A stretch of DNA of 64,000 bases from CBDCWO01 sp965223405. GTDB taxonomy: Bacteria > Bacteroidota > Bacteroidia > Chitinophagales > Saprospiraceae. Shown one piece after another: positions 16,496-24,685 of this stretch (the stretch's first letter is position 1; the number at the start of each line of letters is the position of its first letter). Location: assembly GCA_965223405.1 (NCBI GenBank), contig CBDCWO010000006.1:124001-188000 (forward strand), read 5' to 3'. Below the pieces are notes generated by a model. It was given only the letters and a program-made list of their open reading frames with translations. It had not been told where the DNA came from and made no database searches. The translations under genes were made by a program, and so were the position numbers.

Positions 16496-17020
16496 ATGAA
16501 GGGAACTTATCCGAAGTTTATAGGAATAGGAGGCCCAAGTCGTTCAGGGAAATCTACCTTAACGGCCTATTTGAGTTCCAGAATCGATCAAACAGATTCT
16601 TACATTTTTGATATGGATGATTATGTAAAAGAGAAGGATAGGTTGCCACGTATCAGAGATCGAATCGATTGGGAAAGCCCTGAAACGATCGATTTGACAA
16701 AGTTGCTTAGACGGATAGAAACAGTGACAAATCATTACAGGTACATTTTTATAGAAGGTATTTTTGCATTCCACTATCAAGAATTGAATGTACATTATGA
16801 TCTCCGGTATTATCTAAAAATCACCAAAGAAAAATTTCATAGCAGACGAAGGCAAGAAACCCGCTGGGGAATGGAGCCGGATTGGTATCTGGAATACGTT
16901 TGGTCAGAATATCTAAGACAAGAAAAGCAACTCAATTTAGAGCCGGCCTATATTTTTAGTGATCCATCTGGCGATTATTTGCAAAAAGCATGGGAAATAT
17001 TCTCTGATCACTGCTGGTGA
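16496..17020 (+). CDS. Uridine-kinase-like P-loop kinase
   Basis: This 174-aa nucleotide kinase-like protein has Walker A GIGGPSRSGKST near residue 10. A DMDDYVKEKDRLP segment resembles the substrate-binding DDFY region of uridine kinase/phosphoribulokinase folds, and FIEGIFAF acts as Walker B. It is somewhat shorter than classic Udk (about 210 aa). The substrate is not certain. The ATG at 16496 is chosen because the longer frame to 16433 would overlap the divergent yjbR gene. Its 3' end borders the large repeat array. Confidence 0.75.
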   Translation: MKGTYPKFIGIGGPSRSGKSTLTAYLSSRIDQTDSYIFDMDDYVKEKDRLPRIRDRIDWESPETIDLTKLLRRIETVTNHYRYIFIEGIFAFHYQELNVHYDLRYYLKITKEKFHSRRRQETRWGMEPDWYLEYVWSEYLRQEKQLNLEPAYIFSDPSGDYLQKAWEIFSDHCW

Positions 17021-17057
17021 TTTATTGGATGAACTATTAACGCCTAAGTCATTTAAG

Positions 17058-18826
17058 GTCGCAATGTCCATTTAGGATCCATAATATAGTAGAATCACTT
17101 CTGATTTATGCCTTTTCGCTAGCCGTTTAAACGGTTATATCGGTTATAACGGCTAATAGCCTGGGAGTGCAACACCTCATCATAATTCTACGGCCATTAT
17201 GATACCCATACCCTCCTTTCATGAGCTTCCTACTATCATTTACATTGTTCATTTAGGTACTATAAACAGAATGGTAAATTCATGATTGTAAAATATCTAA
17301 CTAGCCGTTTAAACGGTTACAACGGTTATATCGGCTATATCGGTTATAACGGTTATAACGACTAATTTCTCAGGATGTAATAAATCATCATAATTCTGCA
17401 GCTACTATGTTACATATCCCCCTACTTTCAAACCGGTTCCCATATATTTTATAAACAACAATGTCCATTATTGCTCCATCCACTGAATAGAATAGCTCTT
17501 GATTGATACATAGTTACTATCCGTTTAAACGGTTAAAACGGTTATTTCGGTTAAAACGGCTAATAGCCTGGGAGTGCAACACCTCATCATAATTCTACAG
17601 CCATTATGATACCTATACCCTCCTTTCATGAGCTTCCTACTATCATTTACATTGTTCATTTAGGTACTATAAACAGAATGGTAAATTCATGATTGTAAAA
17701 TATCTAGCTAGTCGTTTAAACGGTTATAACGGTTAAAACGGTTATATCGTCTATATCGGTTATAACGACTAATTTCTCAGGATGTAATAAATCATCATAA
17801 TTCTGCAGCTACTATGTTACATATCCCCCTACTTTCAGAAACATTCCCATGTATTTTTAAAAGCCACAATGTCCATTTAGGCTTCATCCACGGAATTGGA
17901 TGTCTCTTGATTGATACATAGTTACTAGCCGTTTAAACGGTTACAACGGTTATATCGGTTATATCGGCTATAACGGTTATAACGGTTATAACGGTTATAA
18001 CGACTAATTTCTCAGGATGTAATAAATCATCATAATTCTGCAGCTACTATGTTACATATCCCACCTACTTTCAAACCGGTTCCCATATATTTTATAAATA
18101 ACAATGTCCATTATTGCTCCATCCACTGAATAGAATAGCTCTTGATGGATACATGGTTAATAACCGTTTAAAACGGTTATAACGGTTATAACGACTAATC
18201 TCTCAGGATGTAATTAATCACCATAATTCTGCAGCTACTATGTTACATATCCCCCTACTTTCAGAAACATTCCCATGTATTTTTAAAAGCCACAATGTCC
18301 ATTTAGGCTTCATCCACGGAATTGGATGTCTCTTGATTGATACATGGTTACTAGCCGTTTAAACGGTTACAACAGTTATATCGGTTATAACGACTAATTT
18401 CTCGAGCTGCTATGTTACATATCCACCTACTTTCAGAAACATTCCCATGTGTTTTTAAAGCCACAATGTCCATTTAGGCTTTCATCCACGGAATAGAATG
18501 ACTCTTGATTGATACATAGTTACTAGCCGTTTAAACGGTTACAACAGTTATATCGGTTATAACGACTAATTTCTCGAGCTGCTATGTTACATATCCACCT
18601 ACTTTCAGAAACATTCCCATGTATTTTTAAAGCCACAATGTCCATTTAGGCTTTCATCCACGGAATAGAATGACTCTTGATTGATACATAATTACTAGCC
18701 GTTTAAACGGTTAAAACGGTTATATCGGTTAAAACGATTTTAATGCCTATATCGGTTATAACGGTTAAAACGACTAATAACTAAATTACAACCGTACTTG
18801 TTTATAATATCCGTTTAACAGGTTGC
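17058..18826. repeat. Complex satellite-like array: nine CCGTTTAAACGG modules with conserved spacers
   Basis: No gene lies in this 1.77 kb. Module cores start at 17123, 17305, 17521, 17712 (TCGTTTAAACGG), 17929, 18164 (one extra A), 18355, 18527 and 18699, with a decayed tenth at 18811. Each core continues into 2-8 near-copies of the 9-mer CGGTTATAA and usually closes with AACGACTAAT or AACGGCTAAT. Spacers of about 110-160 bp are themselves repeated: type A after modules 1 and 3 (AGCCTGGGAGTGCAAC), type B after 2, 4, 5 and 6 (CTCAGGATGTAATAAATC), and a shortened B after 7 and 8. Module spacings are 182, 216, 191, 217, 235, 191, 172 and 172 bp. The array sits between the 3' ends of two convergent genes, so it is not a promoter region. 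Confidence 0.95.
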
Positions 18827-18880
18827 AATTAATTATTCAAGCTGTAATTTCACACCTTTAACCCTCATCACGCAAAACAG

Positions 18881-20179
18881 CTAGACCGCCAAATACTTTT
18901 TATAGGTATTGATGGCTCTGGTTCTCGCTCTCTTATGATCTACAATTGGTCGTCGATAATCCGGTGAATGGTATTCTGGAATCCATTTATTTACATATTT
19001 AAGGTCAGGATCAAACTTTTTTAGTTGAATTTCCGGATTAAAAATGCGAAAGTATGGAGCCGCATCGCAGCCACTACCTGCCGCCCATTGCCATCCTCCA
19101 TTGTTACTCGATAATTCATAATCCAACAACTTCTTCCCAAAATAGGTTTCCCCCCAACGCCAATCGATAAGTAAATGTTTGGTCAAAAAACTGGCTGCAA
19201 TCATTCTTACCCGATTATGCATATACCCGGTGGCATTCAACTGGCGCATTCCGGCATCTACCATCGGATAGCCTGTGTCACCACGGCACCAGGCATTAAA
19301 TTCATCCAGACAATTTCTCCATTCAATTTGGTCATATTTGGGTTTAAAGGAATGGGTTACTACTCGTGGATGATGCCATAGGATCATCATGTAAAATTCA
19401 CGCCATATCAATTCGTCAAGAAACTTCTGATTGATTGACATAGCCCGTTTCACCAATCGACGTATGCTGATCGTACCAAATCTGAGATGGACACTCAGTC
19501 GTGATGTTCCATTTAGGGCCGGATAGTCCCTGGTCTGATCATAATTTTGCAGAACCTCTTGGGATATTTCTTTAGGAGGAATATCTAATTCTGTTGGAAT
19601 AAATCCCAATTGTTGAATAGTTGGGATGCTGCCTGCCTTATTTTTCCAAAAATTATCTTTAAATGTGGTAATTTCATAATCCCGAATTTCCAGGTTAGCC
19701 AACTTTTCTTTCCATTTATTACTATACGGTGTATATACGGAATAGGGATTTCCATCTCCTTTTGATATTTCATCAGTTTCAAAAAGAACCTGATCCTTGA
19801 AACTGAAGAATGGAATATCATGTAGTTCAAAGTAACGGCGTATTTCCGAATCCCGGGCGATACCATATGGTTCATAATCCCGGTTGGTGAATACCGCTGA
19901 AATTCGGTATTTATCATGTAACCTGATAAAAATATCTAACGGGTATCCTTTAAAGACATGGAGGACCGATCCCCATTTATGAAGTTGATTATTTATTGCC
20001 AAAAGTTCGCGATGAATAAAATTGATCCGGAGATCATCCGGGTCCAATCCCGCGAGAATATTATCATCAAAAATGAATATTGGTAATACATTTTGCGAGT
20101 TCTTTAATGCCTTGTGCAACCCATGGTTGTCCAATAATCTCAAGTCACGCCGAAACCAAAAAATTGAAATATTTTGCAT
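18881..20179 (-). CDS. Cryptochrome/deoxyribodipyrimidine photolyase
   Basis: This 432-aa flavoprotein is predicted to split UV-induced pyrimidine dimers using blue light. The N-terminal antenna-binding domain begins with IFWFRRDLRLLDNHGL. The C-terminal FAD domain shows LIWREFYMMILWH, GDTGYPMVDAGMRQLNATGYMHNRVRMI and the tryptophan-rich NGGWQWAAGSGCDAAPYFRIFNP. Length matches class I CPD photolyases. Repair photolyase and signalling cryptochrome cannot be told apart here. The ATG at 20179 is chosen at the start of the conserved domain; upstream in-frame codons overlap the palindrome at 20199-20215. It is divergent from crtI (71-bp gap), and its 3' end faces the repeat array. Confidence 0.93.
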   Translation of the reverse strand: MQNISIFWFRRDLRLLDNHGLHKALKNSQNVLPIFIFDDNILAGLDPDDLRINFIHRELLAINNQLHKWGSVLHVFKGYPLDIFIRLHDKYRISAVFTNRDYEPYGIARDSEIRRYFELHDIPFFSFKDQVLFETDEISKGDGNPYSVYTPYSNKWKEKLANLEIRDYEITTFKDNFWKNKAGSIPTIQQLGFIPTELDIPPKEISQEVLQNYDQTRDYPALNGTSRLSVHLRFGTISIRRLVKRAMSINQKFLDELIWREFYMMILWHHPRVVTHSFKPKYDQIEWRNCLDEFNAWCRGDTGYPMVDAGMRQLNATGYMHNRVRMIAASFLTKHLLIDWRWGETYFGKKLLDYELSSNNGGWQWAAGSGCDAAPYFRIFNPEIQLKKFDPDLKYVNKWIPEYHSPDYRRPIVDHKRARTRAINTYKKYLAV

Positions 20180-20198
20180 TTTGTTTATTTTTTTTATC

Positions 20199-20215
20199 AT
20201 TTTGTTAAACAAAAT
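20199..20215. promoter_or_regulatory. 17-bp palindrome in the photolyase/crtI divergent promoter region
   Basis: ATTTTGTTAAACAAAAT is a perfect 8-1-8 inverted repeat midway between the divergent photolyase and crtI starts. This is the size and place expected for a dimeric repressor operator serving both genes. Light-dependent MerR regulators (CarH/LitR) control such gene pairs in other bacteria, so one is a plausible binder, but no regulator gene is in this window. Its TTTG half may also overlap a -33 element. Confidence 0.5.
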
Positions 20216-20250
20216 AAAATCCTATTTGATTTATATATAACGTTATTTAT

Positions 20251-21723
20251 GTGAAAAAGAAAATAATAGTCATCGGAGGAGGTATGGCCGGAATGGCCGC
20301 AGCAGCCCATTTAGCCAAGCAAAATTTTTCAGTCAAACTACTGGAAAAAAATGACCGTATTGGTGGCAGGAACAGACAATTTAGTGCTGCGGGATACACC
20401 TTTGATATGGGACCCAGTTGGTATTGGATGCCAGATATATTTGAACAATTTTACCAGGAATTTGGACACACCACGAAGGATTTTTACACCTTAGAACGCT
20501 TGAATCCTTCTTATCAAGTAATTCACGCCAATCAAACCTCTACTCTAATACCGGCCAATAGGGAGGAGTTAGCTCAACTATTTGAATCTTGGGAAAAAGG
20601 GAGCGCCGCCAAACTTGCACTTTTTCTAAAAGAGGCCGAAGAGAAGTATCGCACTGCGATGAAAGAATTTGTCATCAAACCAAGCCTTTCAATCAGAGAG
20701 TATATCAATTTCAATTTGATCAAGAAGAGTTTTCAACTGGATCTCTTTAAGTCGATTTCAGCGCACATCAGAAAGTATTTTAAACATCCCAATATCATAG
20801 AATTATTGGAATTTCCAGTCCTTTTCCTGGGAGCAAAACCCCAATTCACTCCCGCACTATTCAGTATGATGAATTATGCCGACATGGTACTGGGAACTTG
20901 GTATCCCAAAGGAGGTATGGTTGAAATCAGCAAAGCATTTAATACAATTCTTAAAGAAAAGGGAGTAGAAGTACTAACCAACACGACAGTCCGGAAAATC
21001 GAAGTGAAAAATGGTATTGCACACGCAGTGCTAACGGATAATGGTCCGATAGGGGCAGATATTATCGTTTCCGGCGCCGATTATCACCATACGGAGCAAG
21101 TCTTGCTGTCAAAGTCCTACAGGTCATATACTTTAGATTTTTGGAAAAGGCAGATTCTGGCTCCATCTTGTTTGATTTTTTATCTAGGAATATCCAAAAA
21201 ACTTCCCAAACTAGAACATCATAATTTGTTTTTTGACCGACCTTTTGCAAAACATTCCCAAGAGATTTACGATACGCATTCCTGGCCAACCGACCCATTG
21301 TTTTATGTCGCCGTGACTTCAAAGTCAGATCAAACTGCTCCGGAAGGATGTGAAAACTTGTTCGTACTTATTCCTCTCAGTACCCGATTATCGGATGATC
21401 AACTCAAACATCGATATTATTTGGACGTGGTCCTCAAAAGGATTGAAAATCATATTCAAACATCGGTAAAACCATATATTGAGTATCAACGTAGTTATTG
21501 TATTGATGATTTTATTCATGATTATAACTCCTTTAGAGGTAATGCTTATGGTTTGGCGAATACATTATTACAGACAGGTCCGTTTAGACCTAAAATCAGG
21601 AGTAAAAAAGTAAAAAATCTATTCTTTACCGGCCAACTGACTGTCCCTGGACCCGGATTACCACCGGCTATAATAAGTGGCAAAGTCGCTGCAAACACCA
21701 TTAAAAATATCTATTTAAATTGA
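20251..21723 (+). CDS. crtI: Phytoene desaturase (CrtI type)
   Basis: This 490-aa flavoenzyme introduces double bonds into phytoene to give lycopene. The N-terminal dinucleotide-binding motif IVIGGGMAGMAAAAHLA is followed by NDRIGGRNRQFSAAGYTFDMGPSWYWMP. The C-terminal carotenoid desaturase signature is present (NLFFTGQLTVPGPGLPPAIISGKVAA). Length is normal for CrtI. The start codon is GTG at 20251. It leads an operon of four genes: crtB begins 1 bp after its stop, followed by overlapping SRPBCC and crtZ genes. Divergent pairing with photolyase suggests joint response to light. Confidence 0.95.
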   Translation: MKKKIIVIGGGMAGMAAAAHLAKQNFSVKLLEKNDRIGGRNRQFSAAGYTFDMGPSWYWMPDIFEQFYQEFGHTTKDFYTLERLNPSYQVIHANQTSTLIPANREELAQLFESWEKGSAAKLALFLKEAEEKYRTAMKEFVIKPSLSIREYINFNLIKKSFQLDLFKSISAHIRKYFKHPNIIELLEFPVLFLGAKPQFTPALFSMMNYADMVLGTWYPKGGMVEISKAFNTILKEKGVEVLTNTTVRKIEVKNGIAHAVLTDNGPIGADIIVSGADYHHTEQVLLSKSYRSYTLDFWKRQILAPSCLIFYLGISKKLPKLEHHNLFFDRPFAKHSQEIYDTHSWPTDPLFYVAVTSKSDQTAPEGCENLFVLIPLSTRLSDDQLKHRYYLDVVLKRIENHIQTSVKPYIEYQRSYCIDDFIHDYNSFRGNAYGLANTLLQTGPFRPKIRSKKVKNLFFTGQLTVPGPGLPPAIISGKVAANTIKNIYLN

Positions 21724-21724
21724 T

Positions 21725-22561
21725 ATGAAAACTTTATTTGATCAAACATCCCAAAAGTTATCTCAGACTTTAACCCAACGATACAGCACTTCTTTTTCTT
21801 TGGGCATCAGAATGTTACATCGTTCAATTCAACCGAGTATATACTCAATTTATGGATTTGTCCGCTTGGGTGACGAAATCGTAGATTCTTTTCATGATTA
21901 TGATAAGGCCGCTTTACTTGAGCAGTTCCAAAGAGAAACTTTTCAAGCTATCGAATCTGGAATCAGTATCAATCCGATATTGAATGCATTTCAATTGACC
22001 GTGAACAAATACCAGATCGATCACAAACTTATCTATCAATTTATTCACAGTATGGAAATGGATCTGCACCCGGGTCTATATTCACGAAAGAAATACGAAG
22101 AATACATCCTGGGTTCCGCTGAAGTTGTCGGCTTAATGTGTCTTACTGTATTTTGCCAAGGAGACAAAGATAAATATGAACGCTTAAAGGGAGGAGCAAT
22201 GCATTTGGGAGCCGCTTTTCAAAAAGTAAACTTTCTGAGAGACATCCGAGCTGATCAGGAACACCTTGGAAGAGTATATTTCCCAAATTGGAATGATTCT
22301 CACTTCAGTCCACAAATCAAAGAAGACATTGAGGCTGAAATTCATGCGAACTTTGCTAAGGCCAGGCAGAGCATCAGCAAACTACCAAAAGAAGCCAAGT
22401 TCGGTGTATATTCTGCCTATGTATACTACAAAGCCTTGTTTCTGAAGATCAGAAATTTGCCACCTAACACATTATTCAAGCGAAGGATACGGATTTCAAA
22501 TGGTCTTAAATTGATTTTGCTATTATTAGCAAAAATGAATATTAAGTTAAACCGTGTGTGA
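21725..22561 (+). CDS. crtB: Phytoene synthase
   Basis: This 278-aa prenyl transferase condenses two geranylgeranyl diphosphates into phytoene. The first Asp-rich motif is DEIVD at residues 50-54, and the second is in LRDIRADQEHLGRVYFP about residue 170. Y-S-T-S-F-S near residue 20 is also typical. It is slightly shorter than some homologues but complete. Its TGA stop overlaps the ATG of the next gene (TGATG), indicating translational coupling inside the carotenoid operon. Confidence 0.95.
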   Translation: MKTLFDQTSQKLSQTLTQRYSTSFSLGIRMLHRSIQPSIYSIYGFVRLGDEIVDSFHDYDKAALLEQFQRETFQAIESGISINPILNAFQLTVNKYQIDHKLIYQFIHSMEMDLHPGLYSRKKYEEYILGSAEVVGLMCLTVFCQGDKDKYERLKGGAMHLGAAFQKVNFLRDIRADQEHLGRVYFPNWNDSHFSPQIKEDIEAEIHANFAKARQSISKLPKEAKFGVYSAYVYYKALFLKIRNLPPNTLFKRRIRISNGLKLILLLLAKMNIKLNRV

Positions 22562-23019
22562 TGAATTTAATCGAAAAGTCCTGGATACAAGCCATTCCGG
22601 CACCTATAGACAAAGTCTGGTCTTTTTTCAGTACACCGGAAAATCTCAATCGGATTACCCCTCCGGAGGTGAAATTTAAAATTCGTTCTAGCGAGCTTAG
22701 TCCCATGTATTCCGGTCAAATTATCTGGTATAGTGTTACTCCATTCCTATATTTTGAGCTAAACTGGTTGACTGAAATCAGTCACTCAAATCCTCCTTAT
22801 TACTTTGTGGATGAACAGCGGGTTGGACCTTACAGGTTTTGGCACCATCAACACCATTTTACTGCCAACGGAAATGAAACCATCATGAAAGATATCCTGC
22901 ATTATTCGCTCCCACTAGGAATGGTGGGTAGATTGATTAATCGCTGGATTGTTGAGTCCAAGATAGAATCTATATTTGCTTATCGTAAAGAAGCCATAAA
23001 AAAAATATTTAACCAATGA
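22561..23019 (+). CDS. SRPBCC-family protein within the carotenoid operon
   Basis: This 152-aa START/Bet v1-like protein has the pattern KSWIQAIPAPIDKVWSFFSTPENLNRITPPEVKF, then DEQRVGPYRFWHHQHHF. These proteins form a deep hydrophobic pocket and are found between crtB and crtZ in several Bacteroidota carotenoid clusters. Some are mis-named cell-division inhibitors. A role in binding or presenting carotenoid intermediates is plausible but unproven. It overlaps crtB upstream (TGATG) and crtZ downstream (ATGA), so it is almost certainly expressed with them. The ATG at 22561 is preferred over the GTG one codon earlier. Confidence 0.82.
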   Translation: MNLIEKSWIQAIPAPIDKVWSFFSTPENLNRITPPEVKFKIRSSELSPMYSGQIIWYSVTPFLYFELNWLTEISHSNPPYYFVDEQRVGPYRFWHHQHHFTANGNETIMKDILHYSLPLGMVGRLINRWIVESKIESIFAYRKEAIKKIFNQ

Positions 23020-23489
23020 TTTTTGTAAAATATCTGTTAATTACAGTTGTCACCTATTGTTTTATGGAATTTGTTGCCTGGTTCGCTCACAAATATATTA
23101 TGCATGGTATGCTTTGGAACTGGCATCGTGATCATCATGTTCGAGAGCCGGGATTTTTTGAGAAAAACGATCGTTTCTTCCTTCTATTTGCTATCCCGAG
23201 CATGACCTTTTTCTTGATCGGTGGAATCACCTCTCATACTTGGGGATTGTTTGTAGGACTGGGAATATTACTGTATGGAATCTCCTACTTTCTGGTACAT
23301 GATGTGTTTATTCATCAACGTTTTAGGTGGTTCAGGCGATCAAATAATCGATATTTTAGAGCCATTCGCAAAGCCCATAAAATTCATCACAAGCACCTTA
23401 CCAAAGAAGATGGAGAATGCTTTGGCATGTTGATTGTGCCGCGAAAATATTTTCAAAATCAGGGCTCTCCAAAAATGGTCAGTAAATAG
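23016..23489 (+). CDS. crtZ: Beta-carotene hydroxylase
   Basis: This 157-aa integral membrane di-iron enzyme belongs to the fatty-acid hydroxylase superfamily and adds 3-hydroxyl groups to beta-ionone rings (beta-carotene to zeaxanthin). All histidine clusters are visible: H25/H30 (HKYIMH), H37/H40/H41 (HRDHH), H95/H100 (HDVFIH) and H121/H124/H125 (HKIHH). Membrane segments flank them. Length matches CrtZ. It is the last gene of the operon, overlapping the SRPBCC gene by 4 bp. Lycopene cyclase (crtY), which is needed between CrtI and CrtZ, is not in this window. Confidence 0.93.
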   Translation: MIFVKYLLITVVTYCFMEFVAWFAHKYIMHGMLWNWHRDHHVREPGFFEKNDRFFLLFAIPSMTFFLIGGITSHTWGLFVGLGILLYGISYFLVHDVFIHQRFRWFRRSNNRYFRAIRKAHKIHHKHLTKEDGECFGMLIVPRKYFQNQGSPKMVSK

Positions 23490-23513
23490 ATGTTGCAAAC
23501 ATTTTTTCTTTTG

Positions 23514-23544
23514 TTTGGGCCTAACCTTAATATTGCTAATTTTG
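23514..23544 (+). promoter_or_regulatory. Consensus Bacteroidota promoter upstream of the ferredoxin gene
   Basis: TTTG at 23514-23517, a 19-bp spacer and TAATTTTG at 23537-23544 match the primary-sigma consensus TTTG-N19/21-TAnnTTTG exactly. Transcription would start about 23551, leaving a leader of about 70 nt before the ferredoxin ATG at 23622. It lies just after crtZ, so ferredoxin has its own promoter. Confidence 0.75.
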
Positions 23545-23621
23545 CACTCACAAAACAAAAAAAACGTAAACTATTGCTTACGAATCTCTGTTTAAGACAT
23601 TATTAAAATAGTATTTAGAAG

Positions 23622-23969
23622 ATGGCTATTATCATCACCGATGAGTGTATCAATTGTGGAGCTTGTGAGCCCGAGTGCCCTAACAATGCAATTTATGAAG
23701 GAGGAGTTGAATGGGCTATGGCTGATGGTACCACTCTGACCGGGCAATACGAGCTTGAAGATGGATCAAGAGTGGACGCATCTCATAATAATTCCCCGGT
23801 AGAAGAGGATTATTATTTTATTGTTCCGGATAAATGCACAGAATGTAAAGGTTTTCACGAAGAACCGCAATGTGCAGCGGTTTGTCCTGTAGATTGTTGT
23901 ATCCCCGATCCGGACCGGGAAGAATCCGAAGATCAACTTCTGGCCCGTAAAACACGACTACACCTTTAA
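23622..23969 (+). CDS. Dicluster 4Fe-4S ferredoxin
   Basis: This 115-aa cytoplasmic electron carrier has a first cluster motif CINCGACEPECP near residues 9-20 and a second, split set CTECKGFHEEPQCAAVCPVDCC near residues 71-92. The insertion between the first and second Cys of the second motif is typical of the Bacteroidota/Chlorobi-type ferredoxins. A 40-residue acidic linker separates the two. It is monocistronic behind its own consensus promoter. Confidence 0.92.
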   Translation: MAIIITDECINCGACEPECPNNAIYEGGVEWAMADGTTLTGQYELEDGSRVDASHNNSPVEEDYYFIVPDKCTECKGFHEEPQCAAVCPVDCCIPDPDREESEDQLLARKTRLHL

Positions 23970-24100
23970 TTTCCTGTGTGATCCTACCAATCCAATGGTT
24001 TGGATTTCCAATGTTAATAACTTTCATTTCCAACCTGATAAGGTTATTTTTCAATAAATTGCAGGACCTTATTGCTGAATTATCCTGAGGTGAAGAAACT

Positions 24101-24619
24101 ATGTTGGATTGGTATAAATATCGAAACTCATTTGAAGTTGTATTCAAACAATATTATTCGGTATTGTGTAATTATGCCATGACGATAATTCATGACTGGG
24201 ACTTAAGTCAGGAAGTTGTTCATGCCGTATTTGTAAAGATCTGGGAGTCGAGGGAACAATTATCGATTCAATCTTCTGTTAAATCTTATCTTTTCCAAGC
24301 TGTAAAGAACCGGAGTATTGATACGTTGCGAAAAATGGGTTCAGAGAACAAACTAAAAGAGGAGGTATTGTCTCGAACCAAAGAGGACCATCAAGAAACG
24401 ATTATAGAAGATGAACAAATTATTCTACGACACCTGATCAAACAGGCTGTGCAGCAACTTAAACCAAGAATGAAACAGATATTCGAATTACACAAATTTG
24501 AAGGATTAACTTATCAGGAAATAGCCGACTATCTGCAAATATCAAAACGAACGGTAGAAGATAACATGGCAAGAGCATTAAAAATATTATATAACCAATT
24601 AAAAAGTAAAATGGAATAA
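24101..24619 (+). CDS. ECF RNA polymerase sigma factor
   Basis: This 172-aa sigma-70 family factor has region 2 at residues about 10-75 (FKQYYSVLCNYAMTII, VHAVFVKIWESR, SYLFQAVKNRSIDTLRK) and region 4 at 110-165 (LKPRMKQIFELHKFEGLTYQEIADYLQISKRTVEDNMARALK). This is the Bacteroides-type ECF family that normally works with a FecR anti-sigma protein. That gene follows 66 bp downstream on the same strand. It would direct RNA polymerase to a TonB/SusCD transport operon, but none follows in this window. Confidence 0.93.
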   Translation: MLDWYKYRNSFEVVFKQYYSVLCNYAMTIIHDWDLSQEVVHAVFVKIWESREQLSIQSSVKSYLFQAVKNRSIDTLRKMGSENKLKEEVLSRTKEDHQETIIEDEQIILRHLIKQAVQQLKPRMKQIFELHKFEGLTYQEIADYLQISKRTVEDNMARALKILYNQLKSKME

Positions 24620-24685
24620 TGGATGTGTTGTATTTTATGACAAACGTCTTTAAACTTAACAGGAGTCTTTGATTTTAGGGTTTTT

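Noticed and set aside
17058..18826. CRISPR array
   Set aside because: Modules are spaced irregularly (172-235 bp), the spacers are copies of one another, the repeat is palindromic and internally iterated, and no cas genes are nearby.
17058..18826. Chromosome replication origin
   Set aside because: No TTATCCACA-type DnaA boxes were seen in the array, and dnaA, dnaN or other origin neighbours are absent.
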